NCBI RefSeq assembly: GCF_024172165.1
Contig: NZ_JAMZEB010000001.1
Location: forward strand, 62,001 to 126,000
DNA length: 64,000 nucleotides
Direction: 5' to 3'
Origin: Nonomuraea thailandensis
GTDB taxonomy: Bacteria > Actinomycetota > Actinomycetes > Streptosporangiales > Streptosporangiaceae
The position numbers and the translations under genes are program-made. A model generated the notes under the pieces. The model had not been told where the DNA came from, did no database searches, and was given only the letters and a program-made list of their open reading frames with translations. Positions 28,237 through 36,864 of the stretch are shown piece by piece (the stretch's first letter is position 1; each line of letters opens with the position of its first letter).

Positions 28237-29133
28237 ATGAGGGCGGCCCGGCGCTGGGCCGGCCGGATGGCGGCGGGCTGGAAGCGAGCCAGGAGCCGGC
28301 ACGGCTGGCTGGATCACACGGTGCGGGCCCTGATCCGCTACGACGAGGCCGACGCCGGCCGGCTGTCGGCCGCCCTCACCTACTACGCCTTCTTCGCCAC
28401 CTTCGCCTTGGCCCTGCTGGGATTCGCCGTCCTCGGCCGCGTCCTAGATCAGCCGGCGGTGCTGGCCGAGGTGCAGCGCTACCTGAGCGACACCTTCCCG
28501 CGCTTGGACGTCCAGGCGCTTCGCGACGCCGGAGGAACGGCCGGGCTGGTGGCCTGCGTGGTGCTGCCGCTGACGGGCCTGTTCTGGATGAACACGCTGC
28601 GCTCGGCGACCAGGGCGATCTGGCGGCTGGAGGAGTATCCGGGCAGCTTCTTCCTGCGCCAGATCATCGACCTGGGCATCGTGGCGGGGCTCGGAGCGCT
28701 GCTCTCACTGTCGCTCACTGCCGCCTTCGCCGCCGAGTGGGTGCTGACCTGGCTCGCGGTGAACACCGTGGGCGTGGAGGCACCCCCCACCCGCTGGATG
28801 CTGTCGGTGGCGGCGTTCGTGCTGGGCATCGGGGTCAACACCTTACTGGCCATGGCACTGCTCACCGCGCCACCACGGCTGCACTTACCGCTGCGCCGAG
28901 TGATCGGGCCGGCGCTCGTCATCACGATCGGCCTGGAGATCCTCAAGACCCTCGGCCAAGCCGTGCTCAACCTCACTGCTGCCAACCCCGCCTACCAGGT
29001 CGTCACCGGCGCGGTGGCGATGCTGCTCTTCCTCAAGGTGCTGAACCAGCTCATCCTGTTCGCCACCGCGCTGGCGGCCACCAGCACTACCGGAGACGTC
29101 ACCGACTTGGCCACTCGGCCCGGTCCGCCGTGA
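28237..29133 (+). CDS. YihY/BrkB-family inner membrane protein
   Basis: This 298-residue protein has the YihY features: RLSAALTYYAFFATFALALL near residue 45, then about five more membrane helices (LVACVVLPLTGLFWMNTLR, LGIVAGLGALLSLSLTAAFA, MLSVAAFVLGIGVNTLLAMA and others). YihY proteins are predicted transport or envelope proteins; the old RNase BN name is a misassignment. The gene stands alone. Confidence 0.85.
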   Translation: MRAARRWAGRMAAGWKRARSRHGWLDHTVRALIRYDEADAGRLSAALTYYAFFATFALALLGFAVLGRVLDQPAVLAEVQRYLSDTFPRLDVQALRDAGGTAGLVACVVLPLTGLFWMNTLRSATRAIWRLEEYPGSFFLRQIIDLGIVAGLGALLSLSLTAAFAAEWVLTWLAVNTVGVEAPPTRWMLSVAAFVLGIGVNTLLAMALLTAPPRLHLPLRRVIGPALVITIGLEILKTLGQAVLNLTAANPAYQVVTGAVAMLLFLKVLNQLILFATALAATSTTGDVTDLATRPGPP

Positions 29134-29379
29134 CGTCGAGGTGCGTCAGCACCCGACGCAGGATGGCGGTTCCGCCGAACGCTTCACCATTCTGCCCGTC
29201 GACGGGCGTGAGCTGCGATCAGCTCCGGCGATGAGCTTTGCTCAGAACGCCCATATCCGTCCCCGAACCGGTGGCGTTGACCAGCAGTGTCCGGCTACCT
29301 GGCTGCAGGCAGGATGCACCGGCAATCCTCGTCGCCGATGGTCCCCGTGCCTCGCCCCAGAAGACCTGCCCCATGTCGA

Positions 29380-29625
29380 TCCGGTGCTGCCTGTGGTGTG
29401 GACCTCTCCGTCCCGGTCGTGCCGATCGTGCGCCGCCGTCCCCGGCTCCGGCAATCCGGGTTCTCGCCCGATCGCAGGCATGGGCGGCGAGTGGGGTGGT
29501 CTCAAGATCTTTTGCTGCGCAAAACATCTTGAGACCACCCCACCACCCGGATTGCCGGAGCCGGTCCCGTCGTCGCTGTATCGGCTCACCGGGACGGGGA
29601 GCCCCACTCACACAGGGCGCCCCGC
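29380..29625. repeat. Large nested palindrome (about 245 bases)
   Basis: The centre at 29491-29543 is a near-perfect hairpin: arms of 18 and 6 bp (GTGGGGTGGTCTCAAGAT, TTTTGC) separated by one mismatch and a TGC loop. Flanking it is a perfect 20-bp inverted pair at 29442-29461 and 29545-29564 (CCGGCTCCGGCAATCCGGGT). Outside these, imperfect pairing extends to about 29380 and 29625 (for example CTCTCCGTCCCGGT with ACCGGGACGGGGAG). No gene lies in 29134-29679. It could be a MITE-like element, a fold-back remnant of an IS, or a structured RNA. Confidence 0.75.
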
Positions 29626-29679
29626 CAACGACGACGCAGGTGCTGCGGCACTTCGTCGCATCAGGCCAAGGGAGCGCAC

Positions 29680-30141
29680 ATGGACGACATGCAGATCAGC
29701 TTCACCGGACGCATCGCCTACGACCCGAAGTTCTGGCCTGCCGCCGACGACAAGCCTGCGATGTGGTCGGCCCTGGTCGAGGTGGCCGGTCCGCCGACGC
29801 AGGGCCGTAACGGCACCTACGTGCCGACCCGCCGGATCGAGGTGATCGCCCACGGTCTGGACGCCGTCCGCGCCAGCGAGTCCTACCACGTCGGCCATGT
29901 CATCACCGTCCAGGGCCGCGATCTGATCGCCCGTGCCTACGAGACCAAGGACCGCCACAACAGGCCAGTCGTTCGCGGCGTCGTCCAGGTGGCCGCCAAG
30001 ACCCTGGCCATGTCGACCCGCTATGACCCGGTCCGCCAGCAGCCCGGCACCTGGCCGCCGGCGTCGTCACCGCGCCTGGTCCAGGGCGCGGCACCCTCCA
30101 CCGTCGAGGAAGACCAGGCCGAGCCCGCTCCCGCCACCTGA
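29680..30141 (+). CDS. Single-stranded DNA-binding protein (SSB, OB-fold)
   Basis: This 153-residue protein opens MDDMQISFTGRIAYDPKFW and continues through ALVEVAGPP and IEVIAHGLDAVRA to VGHVITVQGRDLIARAYETK, the strand order of an SSB OB-fold. The acidic-Pro tail (VEEDQAEPAPAT) is shorter than a chromosomal SSB and lacks a typical DDDIPF end. An AAGGGAG box precedes ATG 29680. It heads the plasmid-type operon. Confidence 0.75.
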   Translation: MDDMQISFTGRIAYDPKFWPAADDKPAMWSALVEVAGPPTQGRNGTYVPTRRIEVIAHGLDAVRASESYHVGHVITVQGRDLIARAYETKDRHNRPVVRGVVQVAAKTLAMSTRYDPVRQQPGTWPPASSPRLVQGAAPSTVEEDQAEPAPAT

Positions 30142-30154
30142 TCGCGCCAGCACG

Positions 30155-30184
30155 CGAGCGGTCCCCCACCTTGGGGGCCGCTCG
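30155..30184 (+). terminator. Hairpin after ssb
   Basis: CGAGCGG and CCGCTCG pair, with an inner CCCCC/GGGGG stem and an ACCTT loop; one T is bulged. It begins 13 bases after the SSB stop. Confidence 0.55.
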
Positions 30185-30332
30185 AAGGCGTGCCTGGACC
30201 TGACGAGGGCTCTGCACGAAGCCGCGCCCCATCCACCCCGCGCCTCTGCCTCAGATCGAGCACGCCTCGGTCCAGCACCTGAACCCACTTCACGATCGCA
30301 TCTGTCCGCCCTGCTGAAGGGAGTTCCATCTC

Positions 30333-32021
30333 GTGTCAGCTGTCCCCATGGATCTGCCGGATATCGCCCAGCCGGAGAACCTCCACCTGTTGCACATCCC
30401 GCTGAAGTACCTGACGCACTTCCCGGACAACGTCCGCGAGGACTACGGCATCACACCGGCCTTCTGCAAGTCGCTGCTCGCCAAGCAGCAGGTCGTCCTC
30501 ACCGCGATCCCCATCCCGGACGACCACGACCGCCAGGACGGAGAGGAAGCATTCCTCTTCTGGGTGATCAAGGGCAACCGCCGCCTCGAAGCCGGACGCA
30601 AGCTCGGGCTGGAGACGATGCTGTGCCTGGTCGACCTCACGATGATCGGCGACCGGGCGGGCCTGTTCATCGACCAGCTCGTCGAGAACGACGGCGACTT
30701 CCGCCTTCCGCTGTCGGCCTTCGAACAAGCCCAGGCCCTGTTCCAGGCGCACCAAGCAGGCGCCAGCCGAACCGCGCTGCGCCGGCGCACCGGCCGTACC
30801 AGGGAGCAGATCACGGCCGGCATCAAGGCCGGACAGATCAGCGAGCAGACCAGACGCGCCGCCCGAGCCATGGACTACGCCTGGACGCTGGACGATGTCG
30901 CGCTGCTGGCCGAGTTCGACGGCGATGAGCAGGCGCTGGCGAAGATTCAGCAGCGCATCGATTGGGGTCACCCCGTCGCCTACGCCGTCGAATCGGTTCG
31001 TGACGAACTGGCCGAGCAAGCCGCCCACACCAAGCTCATCGCCGAGCTGGAACAGGGCGGCGTCCGCGTCACCGAGTCCCGGCCACCGGAGGCGTTGCTA
31101 CTGGACAGCCTGGCCAGGCTGGTCGACGGTTTCGACCCCGACCCGGCCCAGCACGCCTCCTGTCCGGGGCACGGCGCGTTCTTCTATAGCTACAACAAGA
31201 CCCAGCCGGAGTACTTCTGCACCACTCCCTCCGAACACGGCTACGCCCCGCCCGCGCCCTCGACCACCACCACAGCGGCGGTGTCGGCAGCCTCGGCCAG
31301 CGGGTCCGCCAAGCCCAGCGGGGACGAGCCGTCGCGCAAGATCGTGATCGAGGGACGCAACGCCTGGCCGCGCGCCGGCACCCTGCGCCAGCAGTGGCTG
31401 GCGGAGTTCTTCCAGCGCAAGAGCGCGCCCAAGCCGGTGCTGGCTTTCGTCACCCAGACGCTGCTGGACATGCCAGGCCCGGTGCGTGACTTCCTGACGG
31501 CGGCGCACCGCAGCCCGCTGTACGCCGAGTTCGGCGGCCCGACCGACCTCGACCAGGCGCTGCGAGGCGCTTCGGCCGGGCAGCAGGCCATGATGTTGCT
31601 GCGGCTCATCGCGGTGGCGTTCGAGCACCAGATGACCAAGGCCAGCCAGGACTGCAAGAACACGTGGCGGCCGGATAAGTACAGCCCCTGCTCAAGGGCG
31701 GATGCGGCCTTGTGGCTGCGGTTCCTGGTCACCACGCTGGGGCCGGAGCTCGGCGCGCGGACGATTCAGCCCTACCAGTCGGCCCCGATCGAGCGAGCGC
31801 TGATCGACGGCACCCCCTACCGGGGAGACGTCCCCGCCGATCAGACCGAAGTGGTAGGGGAGGAGCCCGCCGAAACCGAGCCGGAGACGACCGAGGTCGT
31901 GAAGATCGGACGCGAGGACGGCGACGGACACGACGACGCTTCCAGCGAGCTGAGCGAGCCCGCGCCATCGCCCGATGACGAGCCGATCCTCCTGCACGAT
32001 CTCCTCGCTAAGAGCGCCTAA
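30333..32021 (+). CDS. ParB/Spo0J-like plasmid protein, C-terminus replaced by IS sequence
   Basis: This 562-residue protein has a ParB N-terminal-type domain (LHIPLKYLTHFPDNVREDYG, FLFWVIKGNRRLEAGRKLG, as in ENPRR/GERR ParB motifs), a helical region with HTH character (TALRRRTGRTREQITAGIKA) and a long C-terminal part containing SCPGHGAFFYSY and a Glu/Asp-rich tail. GTG 30333 follows AAGGGAG. Its last codons (AAG AGC GCC TAA) lie inside the left end of an IS5-family element. Removing that element restores an in-frame tail to 33002 (AKAPSSQDLVEVSPFDEAGQ...). ParB-like proteins act in partition or in transcriptional regulation of mobile elements. Confidence 0.8.
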   Translation: MSAVPMDLPDIAQPENLHLLHIPLKYLTHFPDNVREDYGITPAFCKSLLAKQQVVLTAIPIPDDHDRQDGEEAFLFWVIKGNRRLEAGRKLGLETMLCLVDLTMIGDRAGLFIDQLVENDGDFRLPLSAFEQAQALFQAHQAGASRTALRRRTGRTREQITAGIKAGQISEQTRRAARAMDYAWTLDDVALLAEFDGDEQALAKIQQRIDWGHPVAYAVESVRDELAEQAAHTKLIAELEQGGVRVTESRPPEALLLDSLARLVDGFDPDPAQHASCPGHGAFFYSYNKTQPEYFCTTPSEHGYAPPAPSTTTTAAVSAASASGSAKPSGDEPSRKIVIEGRNAWPRAGTLRQQWLAEFFQRKSAPKPVLAFVTQTLLDMPGPVRDFLTAAHRSPLYAEFGGPTDLDQALRGASAGQQAMMLLRLIAVAFEHQMTKASQDCKNTWRPDKYSPCSRADAALWLRFLVTTLGPELGARTIQPYQSAPIERALIDGTPYRGDVPADQTEVVGEEPAETEPETTEVVKIGREDGDGHDDASSELSEPAPSPDDEPILLHDLLAKSA

Positions 32022-32899
32022 CAGAATGATCTTTGTTGTGCTTTGATCTCTCGCTGTAGCCGAGCGGGAGGAGAGCGGGTGGCCAGGCTGAAGCCGTGGG
32101 AGGTCAGCGACGAGCTGTGGGCGGTGATCGAGCCGTTGTTGCCGCAGCGTCAGCGGCGGTTCCGGCATCCGGGACGCAAGCGGCTGGATGACCGGCTGGC
32201 GCTGCAGGGCATCTTGTTCGTGCTGCACACCGGGATCGCTTGGGAGCACCTGCCGCAGGAACTCGGCTACGGCTCGGGCATGACGTGCTGGCGGCGGCTG
32301 GCCGAGTGGAACGCCTCCGGCGTGTGGCAGCGGCTGCACGAGATACTGCTCGATCGGCTGCGGGCCGCCGACGTGCTCGACTTCTCCCGCGCCGCGGTGG
32401 ACTCCTCGCAGATCAGAGCGTTAAAAGGGGGGCGCAGACCGGCCCATCCCCGGTCGATCGAGGGCGGGCCGGCAGCAAGCACCACCTGATCACCGACGCC
32501 ACCGGCATCCCGTTGGCCGTCATCTTGACCGGCGCCAACCGCAACGACGTCACCCAACTGCGCCCGCTGCTGGAGGCCATCCCGAAGGTGCGCGGCAAGC
32601 GCGGCCGGCCTCGCCAGCGTCCCGACGTGGTGCTCGCCGACCGCGGCTACGACCACGACAAGTACCGCGCCCTGGTGCGCGAGCTGCAGATCCGCCCGCT
32701 GATCGCCCGACGCGGCACCGAACACGGCTCCGGCCTGGGCAAACAGCGATGGGTCGTCGAGCAGACCTTCGCCCTGCTGCACGCCTTCCGCCGCCTGCGC
32801 ATCCGCTGGGAAGTCCGCGCCGACATCCACGAAGCCTTCCTCAAGCTGGCCTGCGCACTTATCTGCTGGCGGCGCCTCACTTCATTGCGTTAGGCGCTC
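32012..32899 (+). mobile_element. IS5-family insertion sequence (888 bp)
   Basis: The terminal inverted repeats start GAGCGCCTAAC at 32012 and end GTTAGGCGCTC at 32899, with AATGA partly conserved inside. The element is flanked by the direct repeat TAA at 32009-32011 and 32900-32902, the 3-bp duplication typical of several IS5 subgroups. It carries one transposase gene in two overlapping frames and lies inside the 3' end of the parB-like gene. Confidence 0.85.
32079..32893 (+). CDS. IS5-family transposase, expressed by -1 programmed frameshift
   Basis: The first frame starts at GTG 32079 after a GGGAGGAG box (VARLKPWEVSDELWAVIEPL) and stops at 32489. The second frame supplies SKHHLITDATGIPLAVILTG and the DDE end (VVLADRGYDHDKYRA, QRWVVEQTFALLHAFRRLRI) and stops at 32893. 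Between them is A AAA GGG GGG (32423-32432), a classic -1 slippery site. The joined product has the usual IS4/IS5 DDE residues, about 270 residues in all. The catalytic D, D and E appear intact, so the element may be active. Confidence 0.85.
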
Positions 32900-33002
32900 T
32901 AAGGCCCCTTCCAGCCAGGACCTGGTCGAGGTGTCGCCCTTCGACGAGGCGGGCCAGGACGCCCAGAGCGGCGGCGGCCTCGGCGACGCCGAGGCGGCCT
33001 AA
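32900..33002 (+). pseudogene. Displaced 3' end of the parB-like gene
   Basis: After one copy of the TAA duplication is removed, codons run from the parB-like gene directly into this segment (GCT AAG GCC CCT TCC ...) and end at TAA 33000-33002, adding about 36 residues with an acidic-Gly tail (EAGQDAQSGGGLGDAEAA). This shows where the gene ended before the IS arrived. Confidence 0.85.
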
Positions 33003-33015
33003 CCCCTTCCGAGCT

Positions 33016-33055
33016 CCGGTCTGGTCCTGGACGCTGCGGGCCAGGACCAGACCGG
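33016..33055 (+). terminator. Strong hairpin after the parB-like gene
   Basis: A perfect 15-bp stem (CCGGTCTGGTCCTGG and complement) with a 10-base loop lies 14 bases after the restored parB-like stop at 33002, supporting that position as the original gene end. Confidence 0.75.
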
Positions 33056-33083
33056 CCCCTCCCCTGAAGAGAGCTTCACCACC

Positions 33084-33428
33084 ATGACCGACACCGCACC
33101 CCCATGCTTCTTCCAGATCAAGGAGTCAGCCCAGAATTACGCGGACGCCGGCCACGACCCCGGCTGCCGAGCCTGCACCAGCGGCACCACCGAGTCCCGG
33201 GCCACGTGGACCATCTGTCTGCTGCAACCGTGTGGCGGCGGATGCGGTTGCCTGATGCTGCTCAACCACGCCGACGCCGTCCACGACAGCAGCCGCGCCG
33301 GCGACTGGACGGGACGCTACGACAGCATCGAACAGATCGCCGATCCGGCTCTTCGCCAGCACGCTCAAGCCCTGCTGACCGGCGCGCACCTCGCTCCGCC
33401 ACCGACCCTCACGCCGAGCCGGCCATGA
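33084..33428 (+). CDS. Cys-rich small hypothetical protein
   Basis: This 114-residue protein has a Cys-rich first half (GCRACTSG, CLLQPCGGGCGCLML) which may bind a metal, and a helical second half. It is the start of the second part of the plasmid-type operon and overlaps the next gene (ATGA). Family unknown. Confidence 0.65.
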   Translation: MTDTAPPCFFQIKESAQNYADAGHDPGCRACTSGTTESRATWTICLLQPCGGGCGCLMLLNHADAVHDSSRAGDWTGRYDSIEQIADPALRQHAQALLTGAHLAPPPTLTPSRP

Positions 33429-34078
33429 CCAGCCGGCTGGCGGTGCCGGTCCGGCTGAACACGGCACCGACCCAAGGCGGGCTGGTCATCCCGTACATCA
33501 CCATCCGGCACCGCGACGGACGCGCTCACTTCAGCACCAACGACCCCCGCCGCCATCACCAATGCCTGCTCCAGGCGCGGTGCAGCGTGTGCGGTCAGCC
33601 CCTGGCCGACCGCCGCGACCGACAACCGATGGCGAGCCTCGCCGAGCATACGTTCGTCCTGCTCGTACGCCCCAGTGACCTCCTGCGGGGGTACAGCAGC
33701 GAGCCCGGCCTGCACGCCGAGTGCGCCGCCTACGCTGAGCGCGCCTGCCCCATGCTCAACGGCAGCCGCACGCACTACCGCCGCGCCCTCGATCTGGAAT
33801 CCGACCGATGCGCCGACCCGGCCTGTGAGTGCCGAGGGTGGGCCAACGCCGCCGACATCCAGGCCCGAGCCGGCGCCCGCGCCTCCGCCTTCTACCGGAT
33901 ACGCAGCCCACTCCACGCCTACCAGCTGCACCAGGAGACACCTGGCCGGGCGCGAGGCGTCCGGGTCGATCCCCGATCCGCGACCACGGCACGGCTCGTG
34001 ACGCCGGGCAACCCCGACGAGCTCGAGACGGCTCGCATCCTGCTGCTCGGCCTGCCCTGGCAGCAGCCCTCCTGTTGA
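33425..34078 (+). CDS. Hypothetical protein with zinc-binding-type motifs
   Basis: This 217-residue protein contains CSVCGQPLADR, HAECAAYAERACPML and CADPACECRGW, which suggest one or two structural zinc sites, followed by a Pro/Arg-containing tail. I do not recognise the family, but similar proteins sit in actinobacterial plasmid operons. Start ATG 33425 overlaps the previous stop. Confidence 0.6.
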   Translation: MTSRLAVPVRLNTAPTQGGLVIPYITIRHRDGRAHFSTNDPRRHHQCLLQARCSVCGQPLADRRDRQPMASLAEHTFVLLVRPSDLLRGYSSEPGLHAECAAYAERACPMLNGSRTHYRRALDLESDRCADPACECRGWANAADIQARAGARASAFYRIRSPLHAYQLHQETPGRARGVRVDPRSATTARLVTPGNPDELETARILLLGLPWQQPSC

Positions 34079-34178
34079 ACCCCGTTCTCTGATCCCACAC
34101 CGCACCGCACCGCCCGCCACCGCACCGCGTCCGGGCCCGTGGCCGGGGCGGTACCGACTCATGCCCGTAGGGAGTTCG

Positions 34179-35030
34179 ATGTCCTGCCGTACGTACGCCC
34201 GCCACTTGCCCCTGTCCATCGGCGGTGAGCTCGCCGTGCAGTCCGACCCCGGACCGCGCCCGTGGAACGTCCACCGCGTCTGCCCGGCCGGATACCGCGC
34301 CAGCTTCGCCGTGTCGATCTGCGCAGGTGACAGCGTCGATGCCGACAAGGAACGCGCCCGCGCCCACGCCCGGATCGCCTCCGAAACCAGCGCGGTCGCC
34401 GCCGCCCACACCGCCAACGCCGCCGCCGGCCTCTACGCGGGCCGATGCGCCCTGGAGACCAGCGTCGCCGACGAGGGCCTGCCGTTCTCGCCGGAGACCA
34501 CCAGCATCGTCGACTCCCTGCTCACCGCGGTGGTCACCGACTGGACGGTCGATCTGTGCTGGGTGGGGGAGCGGGTGAACGCGTTCGCCCTGACCGGCGA
34601 CCTGTCCCTGCACGCGCTGATCCACCCACGCCCCGAGCAGCGAACATGGCCCTTGCACGCGGTCCGGCCGGTCCGCCGGCAGCAGGTGTGGCGTGAACCG
34701 CCCGGTGGCGGCCTCCACGACGAGCGCATCCTCAACATTCGCAGGCTCTTGCTGTGCTCCGACAGCCTCACCCTGCCGCTCGGCACGGCCGACCTCACCC
34801 GGCTCCTGCGCCGCCCTTACTCCGCCGCCACGGCCTGCGGGCAACTCATCGACGCCGCCACGCAACGTGGCGCGCTCGACAACCTCACCGTCGCCGTCAT
34901 CGACCTGCCCACCCTCGATGCCGCCGATACCGCTCAGGCCCTCGCGCCCCGGCAGCGGCCCGTTCCCGCCCCGCCAGGCGAGCCCGCGCGGCTCGACCAC
35001 CACGCCTCCCCGCTGCTGCGCGCCGCCTGA
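34179..35030 (+). CDS. PP2C-like phosphatase homologue, probably degenerate
   Basis: This 283-residue protein resembles PP2C phosphatases in its C-terminal half: LLLCSDSLTLPLGTADL in place of the usual LLLCSDGL..., and RGALDNLTVAVIDL in place of RG..DN.T..VV. The N-terminal NED and DGHGG metal motifs are not clear (FAVSICAGDSVDADKE is the nearest), so catalysis is doubtful. ATG 34179 with AGGGAG at 34169-34174 is preferred over ATG 34161. It may sense or bind a phosphorylated partner in the plasmid operon. Confidence 0.55.
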   Translation: MSCRTYARHLPLSIGGELAVQSDPGPRPWNVHRVCPAGYRASFAVSICAGDSVDADKERARAHARIASETSAVAAAHTANAAAGLYAGRCALETSVADEGLPFSPETTSIVDSLLTAVVTDWTVDLCWVGERVNAFALTGDLSLHALIHPRPEQRTWPLHAVRPVRRQQVWREPPGGGLHDERILNIRRLLLCSDSLTLPLGTADLTRLLRRPYSAATACGQLIDAATQRGALDNLTVAVIDLPTLDAADTAQALAPRQRPVPAPPGEPARLDHHASPLLRAA

Positions 35031-35098
35031 CCTCCATCCGCCGCCACGAGGTCACGTTAGCCGCACATCCCGACCGCCCGCCCCGAAGGGTTTCCCCC

Positions 35099-36241
35099 AT
35101 GACGATCGCCGCACCGCTGCCGCCCCTGACCCTGCGCCACGCGACCCTGGACGACCTGGTCGACGTGCTGCGCGCCCAGCACGCCCGGAAGATCGACGTC
35201 ATCGTCCCGGCCGAGCGCCTGCGCGCCGTGGGCACGCACCTCGAGCTGGCCGGCACCGAACCCCTCGTCAGCGAGGACGGCGTCACCGCCACCGCCGGAC
35301 GGTACCTGCCCACCGCGCACTGCGACCAGGACATCGCCACCAAGCTCGGCATCCCCGCCCCGTATCTGCGCCGCACCCGCGAAGAGCACCCCCGCCTGTA
35401 CGAGGCCAACATCAACGGCTGGCTGCAGGCCGACCCGCACCGCCGCTTCCTGTTCCGCGCCCTGGCCGGCAACGGCCGCACCGGCATCGGCCGGGCCCTG
35501 CTGTCCAACAGCTACAAGGTCATCGACAACCTCGACGTGCTCATGGCCGCCCTGGCCGGCATCAAAGACAGCGGCGTCGCCGTGCAGATCGACGGCGCCG
35601 ACCTCACCGAACGCCGCATGTTCCTGCGCGTGGCCTGCGAACAGATCCAGGCCTACGCCCCGGACCTGGTCACCGGCTACCGCAGCCCCTTCTCCGGCGC
35701 CGACGCGGCCGCCCACCCGGTCGTGTTCGCCGGCTTCCTGCTGGCCAACAGCGAGACCGGCGACGGCGCCTTCACCATCACCCCCCGGCTGACGCTGCAG
35801 GTGTGCCGCAACGGCATGACCATCAACCGGGACGTGATGCGCGAGATCCACCTCGGCGGCCGCATGGACGACGGAATCGTGCGCTGGAGCGCCGACACCC
35901 TGGCCAAGACCATGGCACTGGTCACCGCCCGGGCCCGCGACGCCGTGCGCACCTTCCTGGACGTCGGCTACGTCCGCGCCAAGATCGCCGAGCTGAGCCG
36001 CGAGGCCCGCGTCGAAGTCGCCGAGCCCGACAAGACGATCGCCTTCGTCGCCACCAAGCTGTCCTTCACCAAGGACCAGCAGCAGCTCATCCTGCAGCAC
36101 TTCATCAAGGGCGGCGCCATCACCGCCGGCGGCGTCATGCACGCCGTCACCAGCGCCGCCCAAGTCCTGGGCGACGCCGAGAAGGCCTTCGAGCTGGAAA
36201 GCCGCGGCGTCGAGGCCATGCACCTGGCCGCCGCCCTCTGA
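35099..36241 (+). CDS. DUF932-family plasmid/phage-type protein
   Basis: This 380-residue protein matches DUF932 by order of motifs: a mid-protein RALLSNSYKVIDNLDVLMA, RRMFLRVACEQIQ, VFAGFLLANSETGDGAFTI and VCRNGMTINRDVMREIHLGG, then a helical C-terminus. DUF932 proteins are common on plasmids and phages and are sometimes called LGT_TIGR03299-type; their function is not established. Confidence 0.78.
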   Translation: MTIAAPLPPLTLRHATLDDLVDVLRAQHARKIDVIVPAERLRAVGTHLELAGTEPLVSEDGVTATAGRYLPTAHCDQDIATKLGIPAPYLRRTREEHPRLYEANINGWLQADPHRRFLFRALAGNGRTGIGRALLSNSYKVIDNLDVLMAALAGIKDSGVAVQIDGADLTERRMFLRVACEQIQAYAPDLVTGYRSPFSGADAAAHPVVFAGFLLANSETGDGAFTITPRLTLQVCRNGMTINRDVMREIHLGGRMDDGIVRWSADTLAKTMALVTARARDAVRTFLDVGYVRAKIAELSREARVEVAEPDKTIAFVATKLSFTKDQQQLILQHFIKGGAITAGGVMHAVTSAAQVLGDAEKAFELESRGVEAMHLAAAL

Positions 36242-36298
36242 GCCAGCCACCCCACACACACCCCCCTCCACCACAAAGAGAAGGGACACCCGCCTGTC

Positions 36299-36769
36299 AT
36301 GTCCATCCGCATTGTTCCGCTCACCGGTGCCGCACTCGCCTGGCACGGATACGACCTCATCACCGCCCCCGACTGCGCCACCTGGGACCAGACCACCTGG
36401 CGGTCCCACGAGCGCCGCGGCACCGTGGGCTGCTACGGCAGCCACCTGGCGCTCGCCGCAGGCGGCCGCTGGCTCGCGCGCATCGACGCCGACCGGCAGG
36501 AATGGATCGCCGCGCAGCCCGTCACCGCCACCGACACCGCGCACCTGAACGGATCCGTCGAGCAATACCTGATCGCCGAGCTCGGCGATCCTTTCCACCT
36601 GCTGGAGACGGTGCGCGGCAAGAAGGTCATCCACGTCCGCTTCCGAGCGGCGCGCCTCATCGGCCTGGAGCCCGAAGAGCCCCACGAATACGGCGGCATC
36701 TTCGACCCCCGGCTCACCGCGACCGCCCTGGCCGACCTGATCGAGCGACGGGTCGGCCCGCGCCCCTGA
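36299..36769 (+). CDS. Hypothetical protein (156 residues)
   Basis: The product starts MSIRIVPLTGAALAWHGYDL and has a mixed alpha/beta look (VGCYGSHLALAAGGRWLARI, FHLLETVRGKKVIHVRFRAA). No family is recognised. It is co-directional with, and spaced normally between, the DUF932 and DUF3560 genes. Confidence 0.6.
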   Translation: MSIRIVPLTGAALAWHGYDLITAPDCATWDQTTWRSHERRGTVGCYGSHLALAAGGRWLARIDADRQEWIAAQPVTATDTAHLNGSVEQYLIAELGDPFHLLETVRGKKVIHVRFRAARLIGLEPEEPHEYGGIFDPRLTATALADLIERRVGPRP

Positions 36770-36791
36770 CACCCCCTCCGCACGCCGCGCG

Positions 36792-36841
36792 GCGGCGCCC
36801 CAGCCTGCCCGGGAGGCGCAAGGGGCGCCGCTGCCGCTTCG
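36792..36841 (+). terminator. Hairpin before the DUF3560 gene
   Basis: A 10-bp stem (GCGGCGCCCC/GGGGCGCCGC) encloses a 30-base loop that can itself pair weakly (GCCTGCCCGGGAGGC). It lies 22 bases past the previous stop. Confidence 0.4.
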
Positions 36842-36864
36842 GCATCTGGTGAAGGAAGGACCCT

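Noticed and set aside
35057..36772. A 571-codon minus-strand open frame
   Set aside because: Antisense to the DUF932 gene and the next gene; low-complexity Gly/Val/Asp-rich composition.
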